DNA of 64,000 nt from Lucinisca nassula (GCA_963580285.1 OY757010.1:217478204-217542203); one strand, 5' to 3'; counted from the first letter of the stretch, positions 34,958-44,290 are shown. Translations and numbers: made by a program. The notes: generated from the sequence alone by a model not told the origin.

Positions 34958-35497
34958 ACACAATATCACACACCTATAGCGTCCCCTAAAAAAAAAAAAA
35001 TACACCCCTAAAAAAAAAAAAAAAACACACCTATAGGTTTAGACTAATAAAAGTGGGTTTGGCCTTTTAACCCACCACCCCAAACCCACTTTTAGGCTAA
35101 CCTGCCCGAAAAAAAAAAAAAAAAAAAAAAACACACCCCTAAAAAAAAAAAAAAAAAAACACACCCCTAAAAAAAAAAAAAAAAAAAAAACACCCCTAAA
35201 AAAAAAAAAAAAAGAGGAAGGGAGTACTGTGGCAAAGTGATGAAAGGGGGTGAAAAAAAAAAAACAAAAAAAAAACGCACCCCTAAAAAAACGCACCCCT
35301 AAAAAAAAGCACCTCTGGGTCCCCCTAAAAAAAACACACCTCGAGAAAAAAAAAAAAAAAAATGCTTTTTTCTCCTAACACAAAAAATAAAAAAAAGTGA
35401 AGGGAGTACAGTGCAAAAATGATGGAGGGGTGGGGTGAAAAAAAAAGTGAAGGGAGTACAGTGGTAAAAATGACTGAGGGGGTGAGAAAGAGAAAAA
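34958..35497 (+). repeat. Left terminal inverted repeat of the Polinton
   Basis: About 540 bp matching the reverse complement of 58506-59040. It is built of A-tracts of 8-21 bases separated by CACCCCTA-type units, plus two copies of a GTGAAGGGAGTACAGTG motif. A perfect 14-bp hairpin stem (AAAAGTGGGTTTGG at 35049-35062 with its complement at 35080-35093) lies near the outer end. Minus-strand open frames here are phenylalanine-rich translations of the A-tracts and are not genes. Confidence 0.92.
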
Positions 35498-35555
35498 AAC
35501 AAAAAATAACACAAAAATAAAAAAATGAGGGTTTGTGTATATAATAAAAAAATAT

Positions 35556-36500
35556 CTAAAACTCAGTAATCTGTAATTCTTGTTCATAAAAACTACCTTT
35601 TATTTCTTCACCTTTTAAATCATTTATTTTATAAGTAACAGGATTTGTATTTAAAACTTCTTTAATTACAAATATTTCTCTTGTCCAACGAGTTGTATAA
35701 CCCTTTTCAAATTTACCTTTCTTTTTTGCTATTCTAACTCTATCCCCAACTTTGAATTTAGGTTTTTTAATTTTCTCATCATTTTCTGGATATAAATTTT
35801 TATACACTGTTAATTCATTTTCTAATTTACTTGCTTCAACAGGTGTCATTTTAATAGAAGAATGTACTGTATTATTATAATTTTCAACTAATTCATCTAA
35901 TACATCATAATATTTAGTAGTTTCATTTGCAGTAAAATATTTATACATATGCTGTTTCATAGTGCCTATCCATCGTTCTACTACACTAGATTTTTCTTCA
36001 TTCTCAGTTGAATATAATTCTATATTATTATCTTTTAACAATTCTTTTACTTGTCGATTATAAAATTCAGAGCCTTTATCTGACCAGATGAACATCGGTT
36101 TTCTTTCTTTAAATAATGTTTTAAACGCCTCAGTAACTGTTACTCCTGTTTTATTTTTTAAAGGAATTAACCAACCATATTTACTAAAAACATCTATAAC
36201 ATAGTGTTTATTTTGTTTTGAATATTGTTGCATATCTGCCAAATCAACCGCCCATGTTTGATCTATTGAATCAACATAAACACGTCTTTTAGGAAAAGAT
36301 TTTATAACTCTATGATGTAATTCATCTGCTAATGTATTTGTTATTTTTTCTTTATCGGATATGAATCTATTTTTGTTGGATCCACACTCAGAACATTTAC
36401 CTTTTAACATCTGTCTATTATTGGCTGTTGTTACTTGTTTCACTGAATCATTTTCAGTATGCTTTTTACAACGTAAACAATATATTTTTGGATGCTCCAT
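35556..36500 (-). CDS. INT: Polinton integrase (retroviral-type DDE, zinc-ribbon N terminus)
   Basis: 314 aa. Joins the element ends to host DNA in the nucleus. Residues 8-39 carry two CxxC pairs (C8, C11, C36, C39), a zinc ribbon. The RNase H-like core has the catalytic triad D86 (WAVDL), D141 (WSDKGSEF) and E175 (SVVERW), with 33 residues between the last two. Residues from about 250 (KFKVGDRVRI) look like the SH3-like C-terminal DNA-binding domain of retroviral and Ty3-type integrases. The gene lies just inside the left TIR and reads toward it. Its ATG is preceded by CTTTAAAA, and only 31 bp separate it from the divergent polymerase start, so the pair probably shares control DNA. No frame breaks; all catalytic residues present. 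Confidence 0.95.
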   Translation of the reverse strand: MEHPKIYCLRCKKHTENDSVKQVTTANNRQMLKGKCSECGSNKNRFISDKEKITNTLADELHHRVIKSFPKRRVYVDSIDQTWAVDLADMQQYSKQNKHYVIDVFSKYGWLIPLKNKTGVTVTEAFKTLFKERKPMFIWSDKGSEFYNRQVKELLKDNNIELYSTENEEKSSVVERWIGTMKQHMYKYFTANETTKYYDVLDELVENYNNTVHSSIKMTPVEASKLENELTVYKNLYPENDEKIKKPKFKVGDRVRIAKKKGKFEKGYTTRWTREIFVIKEVLNTNPVTYKINDLKGEEIKGSFYEQELQITEF

Positions 36501-36531
36501 TTTTAAAGGAATTAAAATTGTTTCTTAAAAA
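36501..36531. promoter_or_regulatory. 31-bp divergent spacer between INT and POLB
   Basis: AT-rich spacer separating two head-to-head starts. Both ATGs have A-runs directly upstream (CTTTAAAAATGG on the minus strand, CTTAAAAAATGG on the plus strand). Any promoter elements for both genes must lie here or inside the coding regions. A promoter role is inferred from layout only. Confidence 0.4.
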
Positions 36532-39500
36532 ATGGAGACAAAAAAAGATAAAGTTTTATCTAAGTCAAAAGATTCATATAAACTAATACTATTAAGATCA
36601 AAAAAACATAAATCAGGTATTCATGTATTTAATTATAAAGTTAGTCTAAAAGATAAAACACCTCAAGCATTTATAAATGTGTTTGACCATATGATAGACT
36701 ATTCTATAAAAGACTTCCCTAATGGTAGAATTAAAATAGTCCCTTTACATGAAATTATACTTACTAAACATAAAAGCTGGCCTATAAGAACATATAATAC
36801 AGTTAGACAGTTATTTATGGATCAAATGGAAAGATTATTAAACAGTGCTGAAGAATTAAATTTAGAAGAAGTTATTTTTGAAGTTACTATTATTCCAAAT
36901 AGATCAGGTAAAGGTAAAGGTTTAAAAATATTAGATGAAATAAATAAAAGAAGTATTATACGAATAAAAAATAATGATACAATTTGTTTAGCAAGAGCAA
37001 TTGTAACTGCTTTAGCTTCTAATAACTTATTAGAAGATTTTACAGATTCTCAATTAAAATATATTAAAGATGGAAGAAAACCATTACAAAAAAGATTAGC
37101 ACTAGAATTACATGAAAAATCAAATGTTGAAATAAAAGAAGAGGGTAACAATTTAGATGATTTAAAGATTTTTGAAAATTATCTGAATGTTAGAATAATT
37201 GTTTTTACATCAAATAGTACAGAATATATTTTATATAGTGGTAATGAAAAATTTGATAATCAATTATATTTATATTATCATGATTATCATTTTGATGTTG
37301 TTACGAATATAACAGGATTTTTAGCTAAACGCAGATTTTGTAAAAAATGTTTAATTGGATTCACTGAACAGCATACATGTAATAATACAGTAACAACTAT
37401 CAGAAAACAAAATACTTGTGATAAATGTAATAAAACATATACAGGTAAAAATCATATATGTGATGAAATCACTTGTTCTATATGTTATGAAAAATATATG
37501 AAAGGTACTGAACATTTATGTTATATGAATCCGTTAATACCAAATAAAGTAAAAGATAATAAATATATTTATTTTGATTTTGAAGCTAATCAAGAAACAG
37601 GTATTCATATTATGAACTTTTGTATAGCTTATGATTTAGAATATATTTACTGTTTACGAAAAAACTACATAAAAAGATTAAAATGTGATTTTAATATTAA
37701 TGATATAGACTTACCACAATTGGATATTGATGATTGTTTTGATGATGTAGAAAAAATAGAATGTGAATCTGATTCTGTAATAGATAACTTTTGTAAATAT
37801 TTTATAAGAGATAAGTTTAAAAACTATACATTTATTTCCCATTATGGTAAAGGTTATGATATGCAACCTATTTTAGGTTGGATAGTAAAAAATAAAATAG
37901 AACATAATTATATTTCATCAGGATTAAAATTAACCGCTATATTTATAAAAGGAGTAAATTTAAGATTTATAGATTCTATAAATTTCACTTTATGCGGATT
38001 AGCAGCTTTTCCAAAAACATTTGGTTTTGAAGGTAACAAAGGCTACTTTCCTCATTATTTTAATACATTAGACAATCAAAACTATAAAGGAGTTTATCCT
38101 GATAAAGAATATTATGGATATAATTCTATGACAATTAAAAATAATGAATTATTTGATAATTGGTATAATAATGTTGAAGATAAAGAATTTAAATTCTATA
38201 AAGAAATATTTTATTATTGTTTATTAGATGTTTTAATTTTAGCAAAAGGATGCACAATATATAAAGATCTATTTTTAAAAATAACAGATAATTATATTGA
38301 TCCTTTTCAAAGTATTACAATTGCACAATGTTGTACTAAAATATTTAAAACATTAATGTTAACAAAACAAACAATAGGTATTCATAAAAAGATGACAATT
38401 AAAGAAGTATATTCTCAAAAATCAATACAATGGCTAGAGTATATTTGTTTAGAATATGGTATCAGAATACAACATGCTAAAAGAGGCGGTGAAAAGATAA
38501 TATACTATAATGATAAAGTATATAAAGTTGATGGATATTATTATGACAGGAAAACTAAATCAGCTCATATATATGAATTTTTAGGATGTTATTGGCATGG
38601 ATGTCCGAAGTGTTATAATCCTGAAGAAATATGTAAAAAAGACAGAAATAAAAAAACTATAAAAGAGTTATATGATCACACAATGAAACGATTAGATGAT
38701 TTAAAAGAAAGTGGTAAATACATAATACATACAATATGGGAATGTGAATTTGATCAAGAAAAATATCCTGAAGTTGATCCACATTTAAAACCTATTGATA
38801 AAAGAGATGCATTTTATGGTGGAAGAACAGAAACTATACAATTATATAATAATCTTTCTGACTTAAAAGGAAAATATGTAGATTTTTGTTCTCTATATCC
38901 TACAGTAAATAAGTTTTGTGAATATCCAATAGGACATCCAGTTACTTATAATAATGTATCTATAGATGATTATATTAACAGAAATTATTTTGGAATAATT
39001 AAATGTAAAATATTACCACCAAGAAAATTATATCATCCTGTTTTACCATATAAACAATTAACTAGTGATAATACTCATAAATTACTTTTTGGTTTATGTA
39101 GAACATGTATGAATAAAATATCTGTTAAATGTACACATATAAAAGAAAAGTTTGAATCGAAATATGATAAAGCACATGCTATTAAACGTTGTAGTGAATG
39201 TATTAATTATAAAACAGAAAAATGTAAACATTCAGATGAAGAAAGAGTATTAGTAGGAACTTGGCCTACAATTGAAATAAATAAAGCAATAGAAAAAGGA
39301 TATAAACTATTAAAGATATATGAGCTAGAACATTTTGAAAAGACTTCAACAAAAATATTTGAAAAATATGTTAATACATTTATGAAATACAAGCAAGAAG
39401 CCTCAGGTTGTAAATGTAATTATAAAGTAAAATGTGGTTGTGATGAAAAATGTAAAGATATTAAAGAATGTCCTAATCTTATATCAAAAGAAGGTTTATG

Positions 39501-40350
39501 TGATTCAGATTGTAAAAATGATCATGAGTGTGAAACAAAAATACAGTATCTCATAGATAATGCTGTTTATGATTTAGATATAGATAAAGTTAAATATAAT
39601 GCAGGATTAAGGTTTATAGCTAAAATATGTTTAAATTCTTTATGGGGTCATTTTGGAATGAGAGATAACTTTACTCAAAAAGAATATTGTTTTAATTTAG
39701 AACGAATAACTAATATAGTATTTAATAATAAATATACAGATATAAGTACTATGATACTAGATGAAGATATTGTATTAACTGAATATAAAAATAAAGAAGA
39801 ATATACTAAACCTAATCCAACTGTTAATGTTTATATAGCATTATTTACAACTGCACATGCAAGATTAAAATTATATGAATTATTAGATATCTTACAAGAA
39901 AGAGTTATGTATTTTGATACTGATTCGTGTATTTACCATGATGATGGATCAGAAGCATGTAAAAAGATAGAAAGTATGATGGGTAAGAAGCTAGGAGATT
40001 TAACAGATGAAATTGTTGATAAACATAATGCTAATCATATAGTACAATTTATATCTGCTGGTCCAAAAGATTATTCAATGAAATTTGATACAGGTAAAAT
40101 TGTTAGTTGTTGTAAAGGATTTAGATTAAATGTAGAAGTAGAAGAAAAGATTACATTAGATAAAAAAGTAAAACTAATTACTGATGAAAATGAAACATAT
40201 GAAACTGTTAATTATAAAAATATAAAAATAGGAAAAGATCATCAACTTAAAACAGTTAAACAAGTTAAATCTTATGATTATATGTTTGATAAAAGAATGA
40301 TATATAATGAAAATGAAAATTTAATTAGAAGTTTTCCTTATGGTTACTAA
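36532..40350 (+). CDS. POLB: Protein-primed family B DNA polymerase of the Polinton
   Basis: 1272 aa, full length for the family. Replicates the element. Exonuclease motifs: ExoI D349-F-E351, ExoII with D443 (KGYD), ExoIII Y562/D566 (YCLLD). Polymerase motifs: A, D784 in DFCSLYP; B, K1031-ICLNSLWG with N1035; C, D1129-T-D1131-S. Motif B has tryptophan 1038 where the tyrosine of NSxYG is usual. The N-terminal ~330 residues include a CLARAIV segment, seen in other Polinton polymerases and possibly a remnant OTU-like fold (tentative), then Cys/His clusters at about 266-335. A GCYWHGCPKCY segment (about 684-694) and a second cysteine-rich insertion (about 860-910 and 955-1005) lie around the palm, as in other Polinton polymerases. 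The start has an A-run before ATG. Codon use is strongly AT-rich like its neighbours. Confidence 0.97.
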   Translation: METKKDKVLSKSKDSYKLILLRSKKHKSGIHVFNYKVSLKDKTPQAFINVFDHMIDYSIKDFPNGRIKIVPLHEIILTKHKSWPIRTYNTVRQLFMDQMERLLNSAEELNLEEVIFEVTIIPNRSGKGKGLKILDEINKRSIIRIKNNDTICLARAIVTALASNNLLEDFTDSQLKYIKDGRKPLQKRLALELHEKSNVEIKEEGNNLDDLKIFENYLNVRIIVFTSNSTEYILYSGNEKFDNQLYLYYHDYHFDVVTNITGFLAKRRFCKKCLIGFTEQHTCNNTVTTIRKQNTCDKCNKTYTGKNHICDEITCSICYEKYMKGTEHLCYMNPLIPNKVKDNKYIYFDFEANQETGIHIMNFCIAYDLEYIYCLRKNYIKRLKCDFNINDIDLPQLDIDDCFDDVEKIECESDSVIDNFCKYFIRDKFKNYTFISHYGKGYDMQPILGWIVKNKIEHNYISSGLKLTAIFIKGVNLRFIDSINFTLCGLAAFPKTFGFEGNKGYFPHYFNTLDNQNYKGVYPDKEYYGYNSMTIKNNELFDNWYNNVEDKEFKFYKEIFYYCLLDVLILAKGCTIYKDLFLKITDNYIDPFQSITIAQCCTKIFKTLMLTKQTIGIHKKMTIKEVYSQKSIQWLEYICLEYGIRIQHAKRGGEKIIYYNDKVYKVDGYYYDRKTKSAHIYEFLGCYWHGCPKCYNPEEICKKDRNKKTIKELYDHTMKRLDDLKESGKYIIHTIWECEFDQEKYPEVDPHLKPIDKRDAFYGGRTETIQLYNNLSDLKGKYVDFCSLYPTVNKFCEYPIGHPVTYNNVSIDDYINRNYFGIIKCKILPPRKLYHPVLPYKQLTSDNTHKLLFGLCRTCMNKISVKCTHIKEKFESKYDKAHAIKRCSECINYKTEKCKHSDEERVLVGTWPTIEINKAIEKGYKLLKIYELEHFEKTSTKIFEKYVNTFMKYKQEASGCKCNYKVKCGCDEKCKDIKECPNLISKEGLCDSDCKNDHECETKIQYLIDNAVYDLDIDKVKYNAGLRFIAKICLNSLWGHFGMRDNFTQKEYCFNLERITNIVFNNKYTDISTMILDEDIVLTEYKNKEEYTKPNPTVNVYIALFTTAHARLKLYELLDILQERVMYFDTDSCIYHDDGSEACKKIESMMGKKLGDLTDEIVDKHNANHIVQFISAGPKDYSMKFDTGKIVSCCKGFRLNVEVEEKITLDKKVKLITDENETYETVNYKNIKIGKDHQLKTVKQVKSYDYMFDKRMIYNENENLIRSFPYGY

Positions 40351-40383
40351 AGAAAAATATAATTTATTTTTTATTCTTTAAAA

Positions 40384-40635
40384 ATGGTAATAGAAGCGTA
40401 CACCGAAAAAGATGATCCTGATGCTAAAGTTATATTAGGAAGAATAATGTTATCAAGTTATCAATTATGTTGTTTAAGAGATGATGGGGAATGTCCTTTA
40501 ACACCTGAACAGATGAAAATAATGGACAAGTTTGAAGGTAAAAAAATATCAAAGTTTCCACCTGGATGGGATGCTTTTATTAGACCAGATAAAGTTTATG
40601 AATATGTTTATGGTGAACCATGCCCCAAAGATTAG
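40384..40635 (+). CDS. Small Polinton protein of unknown function (83 aa)
   Basis: Begins 33 bp after POLB in the same direction with TTTAAAAATGG at its start, the same start context as the other element genes, so it is probably real and co-expressed with POLB. The protein is acidic at the N terminus, has a CCLRDDGEC cluster near the middle, no membrane segment and no motif I can assign. It ends 15 bp before the stop of the convergent gene at 40651. Confidence 0.7.
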   Translation: MVIEAYTEKDDPDAKVILGRIMLSSYQLCCLRDDGECPLTPEQMKIMDKFEGKKISKFPPGWDAFIRPDKVYEYVYGEPCPKD

Positions 40636-40650
40636 TTTTTAACTATTTCT

Positions 40651-41070
40651 TTATATCAACTTCCATGCAACAAATCCTGTTAATGCCATACCACCAACAA
40701 CAAATGCAATCTCTCTATTTTTCTGGTCTTCTGATGGAGTATAATAATCATTTAATGTAGGATCCGGAGGTAATGCCTGTAAATCTTTACCTGTAATATA
40801 ATAATATTGTTTCATTGCTTGGTCAACATCATCAAATTTCTGAACTGCATGATGTTCTTTTTGTAATTGTTCATTTATAAAATCTAATCTTTGTGTTCTT
40901 TCTTTACTCCATTTGTCTTGTGCTGCTTTTAATTGTTCCATTGCCTTATCATGTCTTTCTCTCTCTTTATCTGCATCTTTTCCAATATGTGAAAATAAAT
41001 AATTACTACCCGAAAAAGCAAAGGCATTTACTACTGCTCCACCAATCATCATCACAATTGCACTCGCCAT
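40651..41070 (-). CDS. Polinton membrane protein with charged helical middle (139 aa)
   Basis: An N-terminal hydrophobic segment (about residues 3-22, rich in A, G, V) is followed by a charged region at 30-75 (DKERERHDKAMEQLKAAQ and on) likely to form a coiled coil, a PPDPTLNDYYTPSEDQ linker, and a C-terminal hydrophobic segment (about 121-138). I recall similar proteins from capsid-bearing elements of this kind in cnidarian genomes, but no function is known to me. First of a run of six minus-strand genes (40651-44290) that includes the ATPase and the capsid candidate, which suggests a virion or membrane role. Start: GTAAAAAATGG on the minus strand. Confidence 0.85.
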   Translation of the reverse strand: MASAIVMMIGGAVVNAFAFSGSNYLFSHIGKDADKERERHDKAMEQLKAAQDKWSKERTQRLDFINEQLQKEHHAVQKFDDVDQAMKQYYYITGKDLQALPPDPTLNDYYTPSEDQKNREIAFVVGGMALTGFVAWKLI

Positions 41071-41073
41071 TTT

Positions 41074-41310
41074 TTACTTCATAATATCAGCAGGAATAAT
41101 ATTGTGTTTAATCAACATATCTCTTGTTGCCATTGCAAGTAATATATCAATAGATAACATTCCAATATCGGCCATATTTAAATCTACTTTTGGTGGTGGT
41201 CTTTTCAATAGTTTTCTTCCTAATTCTGCGTATCCAACCGTTAATACTGTTTCCACTCCTGCATGATATAACATGTTTACTATTTGTTTTCCATCAATTT
41301 GTGTTGCCAT
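41074..41310 (-). CDS. Small conserved Polinton protein (78 aa)
   Basis: Lies 3 bp upstream of the 139-aa gene on the same strand. Contains two moderately hydrophobic helices (about residues 12-34 and 48-64) separated by a KRPPPKVDLN linker; the ending PADIMK is compact. The start context TATAAAAATGG matches the other element genes. The layout resembles a small membrane-associated structural protein, but no family can be named. Confidence 0.8.
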   Translation of the reverse strand: MATQIDGKQIVNMLYHAGVETVLTVGYAELGRKLLKRPPPKVDLNMADIGMLSIDILLAMATRDMLIKHNIIPADIMK

Positions 41311-41330
41311 TTTTATAAGAATTTTTTTGA

Positions 41331-41714
41331 TTACTTAAACTCAAATGGATCTATTTCTTTCTTTTCCTTTCTCTTTGGAACAGGTTCTGGTGTAGTAACT
41401 TGTTTATTAGATTTAGCAGTATATATATATAATCCCAATCCAACAACCCCTACTACAACACATAAAGGTATATAATTTTTGTATTGAACTTCTTGAACTT
41501 CATCCTTAACTATATTTGAAACTTCATTATCATCTTTTGTTATTTTTAAATCATCTTTTGTTTTAGATTTTAATTGTATGTTTTCTTTTTTCATTGTTTC
41601 TATTTCTTTTCTTTTTAATTCAGCTTTTAATCTTTTTGCTTCTGCACCTTTTTTACCAGCAGATACTCTTTTTGGGTTTTTTATTTTAGGTTTTTCTTCA
41701 ACAATTTCATTCAT
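41331..41714 (-). CDS. Lysine-rich single-pass membrane protein of the Polinton (127 aa)
   Basis: Residues 1-70 are very rich in lysine and glutamate (NPKRVSAGKKGAEAKRLK near 13-30), followed by one clear membrane segment at about 81-100 (YIPLCVVVGVVGLGLYIYTA) and a short basic tail. The basic part could bind nucleic acid or capsid beneath a membrane (inference). Spaced 20 bp from each minus-strand neighbour, start preceded by an A-run. Function unknown. Confidence 0.8.
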   Translation of the reverse strand: MNEIVEEKPKIKNPKRVSAGKKGAEAKRLKAELKRKEIETMKKENIQLKSKTKDDLKITKDDNEVSNIVKDEVQEVQYKNYIPLCVVVGVVGLGLYIYTAKSNKQVTTPEPVPKRKEKKEIDPFEFK

Positions 41715-41734
41715 CTTTTTTTAAGTCAATATTT

Positions 41735-42286
41735 TCATTTTTTTTTATCAGTGAAATCAATATGTCTCGCTGTTGTTAACATTGCAGTAAAAGGAGCAAG
41801 ATACATTCCATATCTATAATACAATTCACAACAAGTACTTGTCAAAGCATGATTGATAAAAGGGTCTTCCTCTAAGTCTTGTATCAACCTAGGTGGGTTA
41901 GTAACATTGAGATACTTTGTCACACCCATAACATACAAATTTATAAAAGAATTCCCCAACGTCTTAGTCATACTTGCACCAAGTCTTGCTTCGTATCTAC
42001 GGTATAGTTTTTCTATTTGTTCTGGTGTCATTGTATCAATGTCTGACATTTGTAAGTCTTTACCAAGATATTGTTTACTTCCTCCACCAGCAACAAGGGC
42101 TGATAATCTTTCACGTTTTTTGTCTTCATGGTCATCTTTTTGTTCTGGTAACTCAACATCTTTCAATAATTCTTCGGCGTTCATTTTATATAGTTTATTT
42201 TTAATTTTAAAATAATTAAATATTATATATCCAACTATTGATAAGACTGCAGTGTTTGTTATAATTGTTAGTGTTTCAAGAAGCAT
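41735..42286 (-). CDS. Polinton structural-type protein with N-terminal membrane segment (183 aa)
   Basis: Residues about 5-28 form a membrane segment; the rest is soluble, with a conserved-looking core (KLYRRYEARLGASMTKTLG, near 90-108) and LEEDPFINHALTSTCCELYYRYGM (about 137-160) in which cysteine pairs and aromatics suggest a folded domain. An internal methionine at residue 35 (start 42184) would give a protein without the membrane segment. The upstream start is preferred because AATAAAAAAG precedes it as in sister genes. Lies upstream of the 127-aa gene and downstream of the ATPase on the same strand. Confidence 0.82.
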   Translation of the reverse strand: MLLETLTIITNTAVLSIVGYIIFNYFKIKNKLYKMNAEELLKDVELPEQKDDHEDKKRERLSALVAGGGSKQYLGKDLQMSDIDTMTPEQIEKLYRRYEARLGASMTKTLGNSFINLYVMGVTKYLNVTNPPRLIQDLEEDPFINHALTSTCCELYYRYGMYLAPFTAMLTTARHIDFTDKKK

Positions 42287-42308
42287 CTTTTTTATTGCTT
42301 ATTTTTTA

Positions 42309-42385
42309 AGCATTACTAAAGCATTACTTAAGCATTACTAAAGCATTACTATAGCATTACTAAAGCATTACTTAAGCATTACTTA
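42309..42385. repeat. Short tandem repeat, seven units around GCATTACT, between element genes
   Basis: Seven copies of an 11-12 bp unit (AAGCATTACTAA and close variants) fill most of the 96-bp gap between the 183-aa gene and the ATPase, the widest gap in the minus-strand run; the last unit touches the ATPase stop codon. It could be a regulatory array or slippage product. Confidence 0.85.
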
Positions 42386-43015
42386 ATCAACCACCCAATA
42401 ATCAGTAGGTTGGTCGGTTTTCAAAATTAATTTACGATGTTTCTTTTTTTTTAGTTCTTCCTTTATTCTTTGTCGGTCTTCCAGTGTAGGAATAACATCA
42501 TTCTCTCTCAAACAATTTTCAAAACTATCTCTATCTTTCATATAGAAAATACATAACCATTTTGTTTGTTCTCTTAAATCTTTTAAAACTGAATTGTATC
42601 TCTGCGATATAACCCATATCGATTGTTCTGCGTGTCTACCAGAAAATGCTAGTTCGGATAACATGTCTTTTTTCTTTGTTAGTTCTTTTGTGGCACTGCA
42701 GTCATCGATGATAAACAGGGTTGGTTTACCTGCATATTTTTTTAAAAATGACCGTAATAGTTCTTGAAGCTTTTCTGTTCCATCTGGCATTACAGGGTTT
42801 ACGATTATAATATTTTTTGTTTTTGGTTTTCTAACATCACCAATCCAATCACGATTTTTGTATGCCTTGTTCCATTGAATGGTTGGGCAAAGTATAACAA
42901 TATAACTAAATACACCTCTATATTCATCTTCAAGTAAGTCTAAAACAAATTCAGTCTTTCCACAGCCAGTTTGGCCACAAATAATTGCACTGTGTGGATA
43001 TTTAGGTAATTCCAT
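42383..43015 (-). CDS. ATP: DNA-packaging ATPase (FtsK/HerA, poxvirus A32-like)
   Basis: 210 aa, the usual size of Polinton packaging ATPases. Walker A GQTGCGKT at residues 14-21, Walker B TLFIIDD at 99-105, and a downstream SGRH...ISQRYNSV stretch fitting the sensor region of A32-type enzymes. Known role in the family: ATP-driven translocation of the genome into a preformed capsid. Its stop is 96 bp from the 183-aa gene and its start 9 bp from the stop of the capsid candidate, so ATPase and capsid are a tight pair as in many viruses with double-jelly-roll capsids. Start: CAATTAAAATGG on the minus strand. Confidence 0.93.
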   Translation of the reverse strand: MELPKYPHSAIICGQTGCGKTEFVLDLLEDEYRGVFSYIVILCPTIQWNKAYKNRDWIGDVRKPKTKNIIIVNPVMPDGTEKLQELLRSFLKKYAGKPTLFIIDDCSATKELTKKKDMLSELAFSGRHAEQSIWVISQRYNSVLKDLREQTKWLCIFYMKDRDSFENCLRENDVIPTLEDRQRIKEELKKKKHRKLILKTDQPTDYWVVD

Positions 43016-43024
43016 TTTAATTGA

Positions 43025-44290
43025 TTAATAATTTACTTCTTTAAATCTACCATCTTCAAAATTAATTTGTGCATCCTGTATTACAAAGAGATAAACATTT
43101 ATTGGTGCATCTACTCCTGCTTTTTTCGTTATTTGTATTGTTATACCTTCTGATGCATTTTCAATTCTTCTTCCTGAACCGTGAAGTGTATTATCATCCG
43201 TTGAACGTAAATCTAACCATAATGCATAATTGGTCGTTAGATATTTCTCTAACGTTGTATCAGTAAAATATAAATCTTTAATGACCATACTTGTTTCTCT
43301 ATTTCTTTTTGAATTTAACGCAAAGAATTTATTTATCTCATCCCACTGTTGATATGCTTTCATTCCTTGACTGTATAATTGATTTGGGATTCCTTCTATT
43401 GTCATTTCTACTTTTGTTATTTCTGGATTGTAATAGTGTTCTGTACTTGTCCTTTCAGGATCTTCGAATAACAATAGAATCCCTTTCATACTTCTAGCTG
43501 GGACATTTAAATTAATATTCCATAGTGTATCAGATTTATTTTTTGGTATTTTTCGGTGTCTTAGTATTCGGTCATACAAAATAACCATTTTACCATCAAC
43601 TTGCTGTCTTATTTCTCTTGATAAATAAGGATCAGAAACAGTATCAAATTCCAAACAAATATTTTTGATTGTATAAGTTGAAGTTGCATCGCCTGATTTA
43701 ATTACTTTATTATAATCATTGAATGTAAGTTCATATTCAAGTCTATCACCGAGTCCTGCTTGATAAAAAGGCATATGGGTTTCCAATAATTCAAAATCAA
43801 GTGGAATACAAAACCTGTTTCCATATGCTTTTGCAATGGCTTGATCTTCTTTATCCGCTGTCGCGTTTTCTGCCCCAACTCTATGTTTCAACATGTTTGG
43901 TTTGCCAACGCCTTGATAAGCCATATTTATTCGTTCTGTAGGAGTCTTCCAGAGATCAGTATAACAATGATAGATGTCACTATCATCAATTGACATAACT
44001 TCATTTCCAGAGATACGAATTGTTGTTTTCTTAATTATTGCTCTTCCTATATTTGGAAATATAGTGGCATTTACATCTCTAGAATCTAACTCAATTTCAA
44101 ATGCTAATCTGACTGTTCCGGGAACAATAACATCATTTCCGGAGAGATTGGGGAATCTCACTAACAATTGTTGATTTTGATCAATAGTTGACGGATTATT
44201 GGTTATCACTACACTTTGGCGGATTCCTCTTACCCCACGTGGTTCTCTTATTTTTCTGTAAGGGTTTAATTTATTTCCATAGGTCGACAT
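43025..44290 (-). CDS. Probable double-jelly-roll major capsid protein of the Polinton
   Basis: 421 aa, predominantly beta-type sequence without membrane segments. An N-terminal RGVRGIRQSV motif (about 18-27) is followed by a strand-rich first half containing SGNEVMS (94-100) and the aromatic DIYHCYTDLW (about 105-114), and a strand-rich second half to the end. I recall close relatives recurring in cnidarian and other animal elements beside the same ATPase. Position next to the packaging ATPase, length and beta character support the major capsid role. It is shorter than the ~600-aa capsids of some Polintons, and the fold cannot be proven by eye. Starts 29 bp from the divergent 458-aa gene; GGTTTAAAAAATG-like context (TTTAAAAAATGTCG). 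Confidence 0.7.
   Translation of the reverse strand: MSTYGNKLNPYRKIREPRGVRGIRQSVVITNNPSTIDQNQQLLVRFPNLSGNDVIVPGTVRLAFEIELDSRDVNATIFPNIGRAIIKKTTIRISGNEVMSIDDSDIYHCYTDLWKTPTERINMAYQGVGKPNMLKHRVGAENATADKEDQAIAKAYGNRFCIPLDFELLETHMPFYQAGLGDRLEYELTFNDYNKVIKSGDATSTYTIKNICLEFDTVSDPYLSREIRQQVDGKMVILYDRILRHRKIPKNKSDTLWNINLNVPARSMKGILLLFEDPERTSTEHYYNPEITKVEMTIEGIPNQLYSQGMKAYQQWDEINKFFALNSKRNRETSMVIKDLYFTDTTLEKYLTTNYALWLDLRSTDDNTLHGSGRRIENASEGITIQITKKAGVDAPINVYLFVIQDAQINFEDGRFKEVNY

Noticed and set aside
34980..35340. Telomere-like CCCCTAAAA repeats
   Set aside because: Spacing is irregular, A-runs vary from 8 to 21, and the sequence is exactly mirrored at the other Polinton end.
35039..35587. Overlapping Phe-rich minus-strand frames of 70-85 aa
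   Set aside because: They are translations of the A-tracts and CACCCCTA units of the left TIR; the right TIR gives mirror frames.
41853..42215. 120-aa plus-strand frame
   Set aside because: Antisense to the 183-aa gene; no start context or plausible composition.
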